Shown here: in pieces, positions 43,106 to 54,917 of the stretch | How positions within the stretch are numbered: position 1 is the stretch's first letter | Layout: the number at the start of each line of letters is the position of its first letter | Source of the DNA: Stramonita haemastoma | Taxonomy: Eukaryota > Mollusca > Gastropoda > Neogastropoda > Muricidae | DNA length: 64,000 nt | NCBI GenBank assembly: GCA_030674155.1 | Contig: CM060316.1 | Span: 72,665,131 to 72,729,130, forward strand | Direction of reading: 5' to 3' | Position numbers and translations under genes: made by a program | The notes under the pieces: model-generated | Seen by the model: only the letters and a program-made list of their open reading frames with translations | The model's database searches: none | Told to the model about the DNA's origin: nothing

Positions 43106-45330
43106 AAATCAAATGTTTAATGTGCTTAATCTTGTAAACAAATAAAAGCACTTACATTCAAATTATTTCAATACAACCAGTGTAGAAACAAAGAGAGGGA
43201 TGGAAAAGAGGGAATTCCTATCACAGATTTTTCCAAAAGATAGGGATGCTATTAATACTGACAAGCCCTGGTGTCCCCATGGAGGGAATAGATCTAAGTG
43301 TTTGAAACTAACGAAAGCATAAGCTATCTGCAGTAGAACAGAGGGAGCAAGATGGGGTGTATATTTCTTATATAATCTCTGTAAATTCATTAATACCAAC
43401 AACAAAAATTTTCCTTGTAAAATTTGACCCAGTAGCTTTGTCAGTGAGGGAGTTCACTGGATAATAGACTCTTTGGAAACGTAATCCTTACAACATTGTT
43501 GGTTTTGGGCACTGGTGGTGCCTGCGCCTTCAGTCGGTTGAGGCCAGGCTTCAGTCTCCCTTCTGCAAAGGCCCGTTGCAACTGAAACAAAACACCATAC
43601 TGTATAAACAACAACAACAAAAACATACCAACACCCACAAAACAAAAAAACCACCATACTGTTGCAGGAAAAAGGAAAAAAAATGGGTAGGTGCTGCACT
43701 TGCGGCAACGCGCCCTCCCCAGGAGAGCAGCCCGAATTTCATGCAGAAAAATCTGTTGTGACATAAAGTGGTACAAAAAACAAAAAAATACAAAAATAAA
43801 CATATGCACGCATCTAGATCTTCAACTTGGGTTGATAGCTGTCTCCAATCCAGAGAACTTTACCACCAACATAACCCACAGCTATCATATCAGCTGAACT
43901 GTGTTCTTCCTGTGTATCGAAACAATGAGAGAGCTACTGTGTACAGTCCAGTGCTGTTGCAGCAGAAAAGCTTTAATGAGTTACTATTCTGTATTCACGG
44001 GGACAAAAGCAGCATTCCAATTCCAGTAAAGATTACAATACAGAGTCATCTGACTCAACCAACCAGGTCACCATGTGTTGCTTGGCCGACCTGTGTCAAT
44101 CATGCAGCTTGGACAGACTGTGGAGACTGACTGGTCTAGGACAGTGTCTATTCTGTATTCACTGATTCAGCAATCATTTTGATTTGTTTCCATTGGGAGA
44201 TCTGAGATTTTTTTCCTATTCTTCAGCTAGAGCTCCAAGGTTCAGTCTGAGAATCTGAAGTGGCCCATTCCATTACTGAACTAGCCAATTAAAAAGGGGG
44301 CCATGCACAGTACAGAATAATTGTTGCAAATCATACATGTGTGACATGATCACCTTTGATCTAGATTCTAGTCTCTTTAGTTTGTCAAATGTCTACTTTG
44401 GCAGGGGGGTGGGGTGGGGGTGGGGGGTTCTCTGACTCTCCTTTTTAATTTTTTTTTTTTTTTGGGGGGGGGGAGTTTGCCGGGTTTTTTTCTTTTTTTG
44501 TTGCTTTTGTTTTTGTTTCTTTCTTTGTTTCATGACTATCAGTATGAGTATCACTCAGTTTAAATTGAAGACATTTGAGGAAGACATTGAAGACGTTTCC
44601 CTGATTCAAAGTACCACTTCCTACTTCCTAAAAATATGTAGTCAGCATGCTTTTCACTCTTTTGAAAGGGATTCTACAAAAGGAAGACATAATGAAAAGG
44701 CCCAAATCCTCCTGTGCTGTGGTGTCATTTTCAATTTTGTGTTCACCCAATAAAATTCTGCCACCTGATAAATCTATTTTAGGACTTAACTCTGCAGTTG
44801 TACACTAGATATGTTCAGTTTACCACCGAATACCCTGGTAAACCGCAGGATTTACGAAACAATATACTTCATCTTCAGATGCCTACAAACACAATCTTGA
44901 AAAGGGGGGGTAAATCACTGGCAGACCTGGTAGGCTATATCATACAAGCTGATTTGAGAAAATCAAATTGTTACCCATGAAGACCTTAATCACAAGGCAT
45001 AGTCCCAACTATGAGTTGATCTTGCAGTTGGTTTTCTTAATTAATGTAGTTAGTGACAAGGGAACCATAAATCCACGCTACACACGGCCAAGAGGGTCAC
45101 ACAGACAAGCCCTGTACTCAGGCTGTAGGAATGTAGCACCCATGAACCTGAAGTTACTTGGTAAATTGCTGGTCACTGTTCGGTAGCTGAGACCAGTCTC
45201 TAGTGTGTAGTCCAATCTTCTACTCACCCACCAATTAAACTTATCTATTTCATTAAAACATATTCTATGATAAACTACAATTTACCTCAGTATCTGAGTC
45301 TACGTCAGACTCAAGCTCTGATTCACTCAT
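33168..45330 (-). CDS. ebna1bp2: EBP2/EBNA1BP2-like gene, copy 2 (nine exons, one frameshift)
   Basis: Exons on the minus strand: 45330-45286, 43581-43492, 42770-42637, 40617-40494, 39145-39056, 36247-36172, 35488-35444, 34658-34541, 33239-33168. Eight of nine keep length, phase and GT-AG borders. Exon 7 is 45 instead of 46 bases, and its first half differs from copy 1 by several substitutions; it looks overwritten by the neighbouring minisatellite. The predicted frame therefore shifts before the KFGFGG segment. Copy 2 differs from copy 1 by a few residues (KYQNG for KYQKG; Val for Ala in exon 2; Cys for Arg in exon 8). A real protein could survive only with an altered C-terminal third, so this may be a young pseudogene. 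Confidence 0.88.
33353..33646 (-). mobile_element. tRNA-derived SINE (first family), unit 2 intron 8
   Basis: Target duplication ACCACCACAGACAA at 33339-33352 and 33647-33660. Unit 1 has the unoccupied site at about 9750. The full body ends gataagcaccggcctgatga on the minus strand. It contains the TTAA (33422-33425) into which piggyBac inserted in unit 3. Confidence 0.95.
34541..34658 (-). CDS. ebna1bp2: EBP2 copy 2, exon 8
   Basis: 118 bases with the same borders as copy 1. It encodes the KFGFGGQKKRSKRNTKES segment, with Cys in place of the preceding Arg. Confidence 0.92.
35444..35488 (-). pseudogene. ebna1bp2: EBP2 copy 2, exon 7 (frameshifted)
   Basis: The donor gtgagtgtt and the last half (gagttgttggagggcacc) are intact. 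The first half is gtaaagccaaacattta where copy 1 has gaaaagaaaacaattta, and one base is missing. The acceptor now reads ttatttcag|gtaaag, as in the minisatellite units. Confidence 0.85.
35489..35850. repeat. Exon 7 acceptor minisatellite, unit 2
   Basis: About five units of the 77-bp repeat, two fewer than in unit 1. The first unit touches the damaged exon 7. Confidence 0.88.
36172..36247 (-). CDS. ebna1bp2: EBP2 copy 2, exon 6
   Basis: 76 bases, VQQEVTLKRQQEKNAL...EAVKKYQNG, with the frame intact. Confidence 0.92.
36661..38422. mobile_element. Non-autonomous TIR element, copy 3 (CAGTGTTG family)
   Basis: Same insertion point and AGTACA duplication (36655-36660, 38423-38428) as the unit 1 copy at 15463, so the insertion predates their separation. 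It differs mainly in AG, G and C run lengths. Confidence 0.9.
39056..39145 (-). CDS. ebna1bp2: EBP2 copy 2, exon 5
   Basis: 90 bases, intact IREKVMDKKVGMERSQ...KKYGKK. It serves as the reference showing the missing base in copy 1. Confidence 0.92.
39535..39920 (-). mobile_element. Gastropod SINE-like repeat, unit 2
   Basis: Homologue of 18290-18740 with a shorter internal T-rich repeat. Confidence 0.6.
40494..40617 (-). CDS. ebna1bp2: EBP2 copy 2, exon 4
   Basis: 124 bases. The protein segment is the same as in copy 1 (YFQAQGAVLDSIHKL...FFALMAKPDHHMKK). Confidence 0.93.
42637..42770 (-). CDS. ebna1bp2: EBP2 copy 2, exon 3
   Basis: 134 bases, SWEERLDVTLDP intact. The donor is about 20 bases from a long CA tract. 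Confidence 0.94.
43492..43581 (-). CDS. ebna1bp2: EBP2 copy 2, exon 2
   Basis: 30 codons, LQRAFAEGRLKPGLN... ending KTNNV. One Ala-to-Val difference from copy 1. Confidence 0.93.
45286..45330 (-). CDS. ebna1bp2: EBP2 copy 2, exon 1 (start codon)
   Basis: Encodes the same 15 residues as copy 1, with donor gtaaattg. Confidence 0.9.
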
Positions 45331-45430
45331 CTTCTCTCACAACGAATCTGCACGTGTGTAAAAACCGGAAGTAGGCTATGTATGGCGGTCTGTACCAGTA
45401 CAGACCATAGTCTACAGATTCCAATTACCG
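45331..45430 (-). promoter_or_regulatory. Promoter region of EBP2 copy 2
   Basis: The E-box (45351-45356), CCGGAAGT (45365-45372) and the 20-base inverted repeat (45387-45406) are all conserved with unit 1, so copy 2 keeps a complete promoter despite its exon 7 lesion. Confidence 0.65.
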
Positions 45431-45924
45431 ATAGGCCTAAACATTATATGACCGCAACAACAACAACAACAACAAATTAATAACTGCTGCTACTTTTGTA
45501 TAAAAAAAAGCACAAAACTTCATACTTATTACCTAAAAGCAGCAAAAATGCTGTTGTGGGTTCTTTTTAACATGAAAAATAAGAGAGGTTACTTTTGTTC
45601 TAAATATGGAAGGCAAAGACCCTATAGTCTAACTTATAGCAGGCATCTTGACATGCTATCTGCCAATGTTCTCTCCTTGTTTCCCTTATTTTGGTCTTAA
45701 AGTACACATGAAAAAGCTCTATAACTGTTTGTACAGAATCTGATTCACATCAAAGCTAAAGTCTATTGTTGTTGCTATTGTTGTTGTTCTTGTTGCTCTT
45801 CTCCTTCTCCTTCTTCTTCTTCCTCTTTCTTCTTCTTCGTCTTTGTTTTCTTCTTCTTCTTCGTGGTCATCGTTGTCTTCTTCATCTTCATCGACGTCGT
45901 CATTGTTATGGTCTTCTCTTCTAA

Positions 45925-46222
45925 TAACCACCGCTGTGGCCTAGTGGTTAGGGCGTTGTACTCGTAATCTAAAGGTTGCGGGTTCGATCCCAGCTATTCC
46001 GCTATGGCGTTGTGCCCTTGGAAAAGACACTTTACAGCTATTTTCTCACCCCACCCAGGTGTAAAAGGGGTACCAACCTTGTGTTGGGGGTTAACCGTGC
46101 GATAGACTGGCGTCCTATCCACGGGGGAGTCTATGACTCTCAGTCGCTTAACGCCACAGAAACTGGGATAAGCACCGGCCTGATGAGCCTTATGGCTCGG
46201 GACAGACTTTAACTTTTTTTTT
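45925..46222 (+). mobile_element. tRNA-derived SINE (first family), unit 2
   Basis: Same insertion and TTCTCTTCTAA duplication (45914-45924, 46223-46233) as 28259-28552, with the body tail complete (gggataagcaccggcctgat). Confidence 0.92.
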
Positions 46223-46800
46223 TTCTCTTCTAATGGTTCTTTGTGCCAACCTATGCAGAACGTTTAACACACACGTTTAAACCTGTTCTGTCATTCGGGA
46301 AAGTAGGCCATATGCCTTGATGGTAATTTGCCAAGAAAATTGCAAAACTGCATGTTTATGGGGACTAGATATAAAAATGCTTTAAAGCACGTGAGTTCTC
46401 ATTTTTTTTCTCAAAATAAAAGAAATTAGGGGGGGGGGGGGGGGGAACTTAAAAGCTGTGCAGTTTGGTGTTGCTGTTGCCATTTTTTGTTGACGAACAT
46501 ATGTATCTCACCTAAATTTGATATGCATTCACGTTTGCTTTGCATGTCGTATTTGATTTGTGTGATGTTATGCCAACCACACCACAAAGTTCTTTGGGTA
46601 AAATTGGAACTGCTTTGTTTTGACTCTGACCTAAAGTGCAGCAGCTTACACAGTATTTAATTCTGTTCTTTGGCTGGAGCTCCGAGGTTCATCAATGGTG
46701 AGATTTTTGTGTATACGATTTTCTCCCCACTATTAAGGAAGCCATATTACCACTTCGGGGATACAGTTTGGAATTTAACTTGCCAATTTTGCTCTTGCTG

Positions 46801-46855
<55 letters not shown>

Positions 46856-47055
46856 TCTCTCTGTCTCTCTCTCTCTCACACACACACAGAGTTTTCTGTA
46901 TTCATCTTTTCTGTTTTCTTCACTGGCTTTTGTCTTTTGTCTTCCTAATATGAACACTTCATCACTAATGAAGTGTTTGGGGAGATTTTTTCCCCTTCTT
47001 TCTAAAGTTATTTTGGGCAGCCTCTCTCTCTCTCTCTCTCTCTCTGTCTCTGTAT

Positions 47056-47117
<62 letters not shown>

Positions 47118-47180
47118 GGATAGATATATAGAGATTATAGATATATAGATATATATAGATATGTAGATATAGATAGATAT

Positions 47181-47236
<56 letters not shown>

Positions 47237-47549
47237 TAGATAGATATAGATAGATATATAGATATATTCAATTTCTTCATGTATTTCCAGATCTCTTCAG
47301 GTGGAGCCTTTTTTATAATATTTTTAATACCATTCTTTCAGAGGTACTTCAAAACAATTGTTTCAACCTCATAGGCACTTTTAGCTTCAGCATTACGCAG
47401 TTTATCTAGATGATGTTTGCAGGGTTCGGGTATTTGTTTTTATTTGACGCCTTTTCATCTTATCTTCAGGGACACAAGCAAGTGATCCAGGTCACTGTCT
47501 GCCTCTGGTCAGATAAATGTACTCAAAGTTTTTAACGATTTTATGCAAG

Positions 47550-47592
<43 letters not shown>

Positions 47593-49729
47593 ACCACCCC
47601 ACCCCGGCTACACATCAGATTTCATTTGTACTCCACATCATGGAACCCATTTTTCATACAAATGTGTGCCGGTGGGAACGGATGGCAAAATTGACAAAAT
47701 TGAATGCACTGGGGGGGGGGGGGCTGGGTGTAAAAAAAAAGCACATGAGTGCTTCCATTTCCCTTGATTCTTTTATAATAACGACATGAAGTATGCAAAC
47801 GGGAATTAATCATAAGGACGTTTAAAAATGTGTTATTGGACCTTAACAATAAAATTTTGGTACCATTCCTTCAGGAACTTTACATTGCTTGAACATAGAA
47901 TATTCCCGCATTTTTTAATTTTATTTATAGTCAGTTGCAAGTACGATTATGTTGTGTGGTGCCAATTCTGTCAACACTATATTCTTCGCTGTAGGCTGTA
48001 ACTTGTTCACTGTGTGGGGTCGGGTGCCTGTTGAAATTGCTTAGTTTATATGCTTACTGTGCAATAGGCTTTAGGTGATGAGAGTGAAGCTGCCTGTGTC
48101 ATGCATTTTCTTTCCTGCTTTACCTTCGCTTTATTTTCCTCTTGATTCATGAAGTGTTTTTGTTCAGAACTTTCATTGATATTCAAGCTCTTTTGTTGGC
48201 TTTTTGTCTGTTTTATTTCCACCTTCCATGTTGTACCAAAACGCATATTTTCATTTTTGTGTGTTATTTATTGGTGGCGTAAGTTTCTTTTCATGAATCC
48301 TGTGAAATATGTTTGAACCATGCTTTCCCATTCCATATCTTTGATAGTTGCCTTTTGCCCAGCAGCTTTCATCGTGCCAGTAGTTACAGCATACCACTAC
48401 TAAACTGATGTTTGGGTCCTCTGTGTGACTGATGGTTTGTAAGATGATTGGAAAAAGAATGGCAGCATACATAAAGTTTGGTTGTTGATCGGTAGTACAG
48501 AACCAATTTGATTATGTGTAAAAGCATTTCAAAAAAGTCTGATCAGCACTGGTTTTGATTGTTAGATAGTTCTGCACTTTCTACTTCATCATTATGTGGT
48601 ATCATGATTTGCTTTGTTATAAATAGTGCTTTGTCATTGCTTGCTTGCTTTTAGTAACAGGGTTGGTCAGTCAGTTTGTGTGTTACTGTTCTGCATGTCA
48701 AAGCCATGAAAAGTGATCCTTGAAAAGCTCTATCCACTCGCTAACAGTACTTGATTCATGTTGCCATCCTGCACAGCCATAATCCTCCTCATGTTGTTGT
48801 GAAAGCTGTCAAATAGTGTACAAATTCAGCAGCTCATACTGGGCTGGTTTTATGAACGACAAAATTCAAATGGTCCTAATAGTTGCCTTCGATGGATGAA
48901 TTGAGTAGGGAGCAAACCAGGAAGCTCTTGAGTGTGTCCTTCTCTTCATTTGAGGAATGCAGCCACCATTGTATTGAAGTACAGAAGATAGACAGACTTT
49001 GTGCAGTAAGCGTGACCGGTTTCTGTGTTGCTTGAATGATGATGAGATGGTGTTGACTGACCTACTGATTTTTAAAAACAAACACACGAGAGGCAGGATG
49101 GCCTTGTGGTTTGAGTGTTGCTCATGCGATTTGATGGCCTGGGATCAAGCCACCACGTGGGCACCTGTTCAAGGGTTTTTTTCCTCCAGACTTAACATCA
49201 GTACTGACTCCACTCCCCTGGGAGTCCTTCAGATGAGACTATAAACTGAGAGTCTGTTTGCAAAACATCTTGTACACATGTTGAACCCTGTTCTGCCTTC
49301 CAGAAGAGAAGGCACTCCCATCTGAACCTTGCATGCAGTGTGTCTTTGAAAGGCAGGTCAAAGCTGATGGAGACCATCCCTAGGGCCCCAGATCACAGAT
49401 TGCATACTTGGTAGGTTGATACCACTGGCCATAGCTGGCCTACTCTTCTACTAAAGAAAATGGGTTTTTAAAGTATGTGTGTGACATTATGTATGTGTTC
49501 CAATACAGGACCTTGGAGTTAAACCAATCTTTAACAACTCCAAGGATAAATTAATCTCAATGGGGACTTATATTACAATTAAACCTGCCCCTTACAGTTC
49601 AGATCACAAAAAAATGAAAATAAAAATTTTTAATAATTTTTTTTTTTAATAAATCAGATCACAAGTCTGATCACTGAGCCATCCTGTTACATAATCACCC
49701 AGTCAAGTATTCAAAGCAGGCAACTAGGT

Positions 49730-49739
49730 TTATTTATTC
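49730..49739 (-). terminator. Candidate polyadenylation signal of EBP2 copy 3
   Basis: AATAAATAAA on the minus strand, conserved with units 1 and 2. Confidence 0.45.
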
Positions 49740-49926
49740 AGTTGTCTTTCAAATGCACAGCACTTGCTCACTCTCTGAACACGCATGCGTAACACATTTA
49801 TCCTGTCAAAAACATTGTCAATGTATGCCCATTTCTGCCGCATTTTTCTTTGAACAAAACCAGCCACCATGCACACACTACAGCATACTTACGATCTTTT
49901 ACACTTCAAGAAACAAATGCAATTGT

Positions 49927-49928
<2 letters not shown>

Positions 49929-49961
<33 letters not shown>

Positions 49962-50225
49962 ACACACCATGCACACAAGGCATGTTCCTGTATTCAACAC
50001 ACACACACCACACACACACACGCACACAACACACATACAGACACACAAGGCATGTTCCTGCATTCCAACAACACACATACACGCACACACACAAGGCATG
50101 TTCCTGCATTCCAACAACACACATACACGCACACACACAAGGCATGTTCCTGCATTCCAACAACACACATACACGCACACACACAAGGCATGTTCCTGCA
50201 TTCCAACAACACACATACACGTTAC
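49929..50225. repeat. 46-bp minisatellite downstream of EBP2 copy 3
   Basis: About five to six units, with the left part replaced by plain CA repeats. Confidence 0.88.
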
Positions 50226-50267
50226 ACAACCCTCTCAACCAGACCAAAGCTCCCAGTTCTACAGTAG

Positions 50268-50339
50268 TTATTTTCTTTTGTTCTTGTTTTGTTTCCTCCT
50301 TGCCTTGCCAGGTCTGGTGGGTTTCTGCTTGCCCTTGCC
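50268..50339 (-). pseudogene. ebna1bp2: EBP2 copy 3, exon 9
   Basis: Same 23 codons plus stop as copy 2. The acceptor is gtttacag (tttccag in the others), still AG. Confidence 0.88.
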
Positions 50340-50449
50340 CTGTAAACATAAGAAAAAAAACAACAACGTTTTAATGAATGGATAATGAAGCAGAACACTT
50401 CTTGAAATGTTAGTTTCTTTTTCTACAATACACATACCACCACAGACAA

Positions 50450-50522
50450 AAGTTAAAATTAAAGTCTGTCCCGAGCCTAAGGCTCATCAGGCCGGTGCTT
50501 ATCCCGGTTTCTGTGGCATTAA
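50450..50522 (-). mobile_element. SINE of unit 3, left piece
   Basis: Tail part of the same SINE insertion as 33353-33646, with duplication ACCACCACAGACAA at 50436-50449. It is cut at its TTAA by piggyBac and continues at 53154. Confidence 0.95.
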
Positions 50523-53153
50523 CCCTCTCCCATTTTCTAATGCCGCAGCGGGCTTTTCGGAAAAGGCCCCATTTATTTCATCGTGCCGCAGCATGCCGAG
50601 AATCGCTCGCGGCCAGTGGGTATTTTCCATCACGCTGTGAGCATGAACAAGTTCACACACACTATGAATGACTTTTCCCGCTATAGTAAGGATAGCCCAA
50701 TGGCTTTTCAGTACTATTTCTGGCACCACACATCCTTCCATTCTCAAGAAATTGGTCAGCGTCTCTCATTTTCATTCACACATTTTCTCATAGTTAAGAA
50801 TGGCGGCAAAGCACGAAGATGAAATGTGGGAAGATTTTCCAGAAGATGAAATTGACGAAATTATGCGTCAAGTTGAGGAGATTGAAAGACAACAGAATGG
50901 AGAATCTGATGTTGAAATTGAAACTGAAGAAGGAAGGGATGAAATAGATGAGGATTATGCAGTAGAAAGTGACCCTGAAGACAACATTCCACTACTAAAT
51001 TTGCAGACGATGTGGCGCGCGGCGCACACAGCGCTGGCAATGAAAGATTTTCAGTTGCCTGCAGGCCCTGTACACACACTACCGCTCAGTGCCAAGCCCC
51101 TGGATTATTTTTTTCTGTTTGTTTCCCCAACATTTTTTCGTAGTGCGGCAGATGAGACAAATAAGTATGCTAAACAAAAGATCGCTGCTAGAGGTGTGGC
51201 TTCTGATCCTTTGTGGACAGACACAACACCTGAGGAGATCAGGGCTTACCTGTCTATACTGATAATGATGGGAATCAATCGTCTGCCCAGAATACATATG
51301 TACTGGTCCACTGACCCCAAGTTTTCTCACTCATGGATCAGTACTGTCATGCCCAAAACAAGATTTTTGAAGCTGAACCAGTATTTTCATTTGAGAGACA
51401 CAAGTGACACACCTGGACGTGACAGCCCCTAGTACGACCCTCTCTACAAGATCAGGCCCTTTCTCAATGACATCAAAGCCCAGTTCAAGGCACGACGCAA
51501 TCCATCCCGTGACTTGAGCATCGATGAATCTATGATTGGATTCAAAGGAAGACTGTTTTTCAAGCAGTACATGCCAGCAAAGCCAACTAAGTGGGGCATC
51601 AAGGTGTGGCAAATATGTGAGGCAGACACAGGGTACTGTGTGGACTTTGATGTGTACACAGGTCGACACAGTCGCCAAAATACGGGTGTTACCCTTGGTG
51701 AAGAAGTTGTCACCAAACTGGCCTCTGACTACTTCAAACAACATCGGCACCTATATTTTGACTGATTTTTTACGTCTGTACCTCTTCTAAAACACCTGTA
51801 CTCCCAGGACACCTATGCTTGTGCGACAGTCATGCACAACAGGAGAGGACTGCCAGATGATGTGAAGGGGGCCAAGCTGGCCAACAGAGGAGATCTGCTG
51901 CAGAGAACAAGGCCCACTGATGGTTTCTGTCTACAAAGACAAGCGGCAGATTTTCATGTTGAGTACTAACCAGCCCCCAGGTGTGCAGGTGACAGAGGGC
52001 AAGGAGACCCCCACAGTCATCACTGCGTACAACAAGAACATGGGCGGTGTGGACAAGTGTGACCAGCACCTGGCCTACTATCCAGTGGGCCATGCTAACA
52101 AGAAGTGGTGGAGATACATTTTCAATTCGATGATCAATCTCTGTATTATTCAGGCATTTCTCACCTGGGAGAGGTCACCCCATGATCCACCTGTGAGAAA
52201 AAGCTACGACCACCTGTCCTTCCGTTGTGACATCGAACAACTAAGAGGAGGTTTTTCATCCAGAAAAAAGGTGGCTGTGAAACGTAAGGAGACACCAACA
52301 GCTCTCATTGCATACCAGAGCATCCACCAACACAAGCTGGTGAAGAAGGCTGCAAGAGAGTGTGTCGCCAATGTGCCATCGCTGGGCGGCGCACACCCAA
52401 AAATGGATCAGTGCAGTCATCCTACATCTGCACTTTCTGCAAGTGCACTTGTGCCATCAGAAGCGGGATCGGGACTGTTTTAGGGACTACCATGAGCAGA
52501 ATGTGGCAGGACAACCAGCACAAGAGGAGAACACAGAGTGACACCTGTGAGGTGACATGTGACACAGGTGTGACAATGGGCAGTGACACCTGCTGTGTGA
52601 CACCCATACTACATGTTGATAGTGTATAGTGCGCCACTTGTGCAGTGTAAATATGTACATTTGTGAATAATGTACCGTGTTTGCGTATTTTTTATTTCTC
52701 TTTAGTGTGTAGAAAAACTGTACAATCCCAGACAATGGACTTGGTGACAATCTTCATGTGATGTGTATTATTCAATCGGATTACCCTGACGTGGAATCCT
52801 ACAGAGGGCCTGTAGGTAGGACACTATTTTTTTCAATTTTGACTCATACTAGTGCATGATGTGCATGCTAGAGCATATTATTTTACTAACAGCATGAAGT
52901 GAACATGTTGTCACCTTGATTTGGTGACAAAAAGGGGGACAGCAACACGACATATATAAGCAGGACTGTCAAATTTTGATGCAAAGTAAACTATGACAAC
53001 TTATGAACACTCCTGTCAAATTTCAAGACTCTACTATCAGTAGTTTTTATATGGTGGTGTATATTACTAAGGAACTGTGTTTTACTAGAAAAAGATTGAA
53101 ATTTTCTGAATACTAGGAGGAGTTTCTTGGTCAGAAAAGCGAATGGAAGAGGG
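50523..53153 (+). mobile_element. piggyBac-type DNA transposon (2631 bp)
   Basis: The terminal repeats are CCCTCTCCCATT and, on the right, the reverse complement of CCCTCTTCCATT. TTAA on both sides (50519-50522, 53154-53157). Unit 2 shows the empty TTAA at 33422-33425 with otherwise matching SINE sequence on each side. The insertion is therefore defined to the base and happened after units 2 and 3 separated. Confidence 0.97.
50800..52541 (+). pseudogene. piggyBac-like transposase, degraded
   Basis: The start is ATG at 50800, in agttaagaATGGCGGC. An acidic N-terminus is followed by the piggyBac catalytic core. The three expected aspartates are readable: DES at 51523, the Asp at 51760 (LYFD) and GGVDKCDQ at 52052. 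The usual C-terminal Cys-rich module follows (CRQC, CTFCKCTC, then CFRDYH). Breaks: in-frame TAG near 51430 and TGA at 51763, and frame changes near 51900, 52360 and 52455. Transposase would excise and reinsert DNA at TTAA, but this copy cannot encode a full protein. About 580 residues in total, normal for the family. Confidence 0.95.
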
Positions 53154-53379
53154 TTAAGCGACTAAGAGTCATAGACTCCCCCCTGGATAGGACGCCAGTC
53201 TATCGCAGGGTTAACCCCCAACTCAAGGTTTGGTACCCCTTTTACACCTGGGTGGGGTGAGAAAATAGCCGTAAAGTGCCTTTTCCAAGGGCACAACGCC
53301 ATAGCCGAAAGCTGGGATCGAACCCGCAACCTTAAGATTACAAGTCCAACACCCTGACCACTAGACTACAGTGGCAGCT
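53154..53379 (-). mobile_element. SINE of unit 3, right piece (tRNA head)
   Basis: Continuation of the interrupted SINE, including the B-box gggttcgatccc on the minus strand. The second target duplication is at 53380-53393. Confidence 0.95.
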
Positions 53380-53407
53380 ACCACCACAGACAAGCATACA
53401 TATATAT

Positions 53408-53462
<55 letters not shown>

Positions 53463-53691
53463 GAGTTAACATCAGTGCTGACTCCACTCTCCCCTAAAGT
53501 CTTCGAATGAGACTATAAACCCAAGGCCCCATGTGCGAACGCACACAGAAAATCTTGCACACTTGCTAAATCCTGTTCCGCTTTTTCGTAAGAATAGGCC
53601 ATTGTGTGCCGGTGGGAACAGATGAGAAGATTCACAAAACTGCATACAAACTGCGACTGGATGTAAAAAAGCACAGGAGCATTTTTTCTAT

Positions 53692-53856
53692 CAGGGTTCA
53701 TACAGACTTGGTGGAGCAAAATTTAGGGCTTTTTAGGGCCTTTTTTTAGGGCCTTTTAATCCCAATTTAGGGCCTAGCTGCGGGGTAACAAATGTATAGA
53801 TAGCAACCTAAATACACCTTTCCTTACACACACATATATATACATATATATACATA

Positions 53857-53911
<55 letters not shown>

Positions 53912-54821
53912 ACCTCAAACAGAGTTAAGTGAGTAAAGTCACCTTATGTAAAACTGTATGGTGGATACTGACACTACTTCATGTTATTCTAGAGTAGAAT
54001 GTCTTCCAATCATGGATACAACAAGAGACAAGGAGGTGAGAGGCAGCAGAGTCCTAAAGAGGGAAGGGGGGGGGTGGTGGTGGGTAAATGTTTGTGTGTG
54101 TGTGTGTGTGTGTGTGTGGTGTTGTGTGTGTGTGTTGTGTGTGTGTGTGTGGTGTGGTGGTGTGTGTGTGTGTGAGCGCGTGTGTATGTGTGTGACTGTT
54201 TTGATTTATTTGATTGATTGATTCTTTTATATTGAGGATAATGGAATAAGCTGTGACTGTGAGTGAGTGAGTGAGTGAGTGAGTGATGAGTGAGTGAGTG
54301 ATGGTGAGTGAGTAAGAGTGAGTGAGTGTGTGTGTGTGTCAGGGGTGGGAATTGATAGAGTCAAAAAACTCTGAAAAGTTGGGGGGTCCAGGGGGCTTTG
54401 CCCCTGGTGGGGTCAAGGGGCAGAGCCCCTTGTGGGGGTCAGGGGGCAACGCCCCCTGAAGCTGAAGGTTTTTCAACAATTCTAGCCTGTTTAACAGCTT
54501 CTTGAACTAATTTCAGTTTTTGATACTAAGCAATTTCTGCCCTAAAATAAGCTCTCCAAGAATGACTTTCTGTCATTTCTTCAATCTAAAGGAGGTTCTA
54601 TACCCAAGTAATCACATAGCAAAATGATTATATTTCTAGACAAAAGTGCACTAATGCAGATACAGGAAGAAAGAGAAAGAAAGTACTGACACACATAGAG
54701 AAACAGAGAGAAAAAAAACAGAGAGAAAGAAAGGGGGGGGGGGGGGGGAGAGGTGTGTGTGTGTGTCTGTGCGTGTAAGAAACAGGGAGAGGTGGAGAAA
54801 ATGAGACAGAGACAGAGAGAG

Positions 54822-54854
<33 letters not shown>

Positions 54855-54885
54855 GTGTGTGTGTTGTGTGTGTGTGTGTGAGGGG

Positions 54886-54917
<32 letters not shown>

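Larger units (their letters stand above)
30249..47925. repeat. Tandem gene-repeat unit 2
   Basis: Collinear with unit 1 and the visible part of unit 3. It contains EBP2 copy 2. The 3' part shares markers with unit 3 (SINE at 33353, a duplicated 'aggagcagatgaccacaggg' near 34210, the Gly-Lys insertion of exon 9). The 5' part shares markers with unit 1 (TIR element at 36661, exon 4 residues). Confidence 0.92.

Noticed and set aside
50861..52093. Minus-strand ORFs of 70-140 codons
   Set aside because: They are antisense shadows of the piggyBac transposase, which has the recognisable catalytic motifs on the plus strand.
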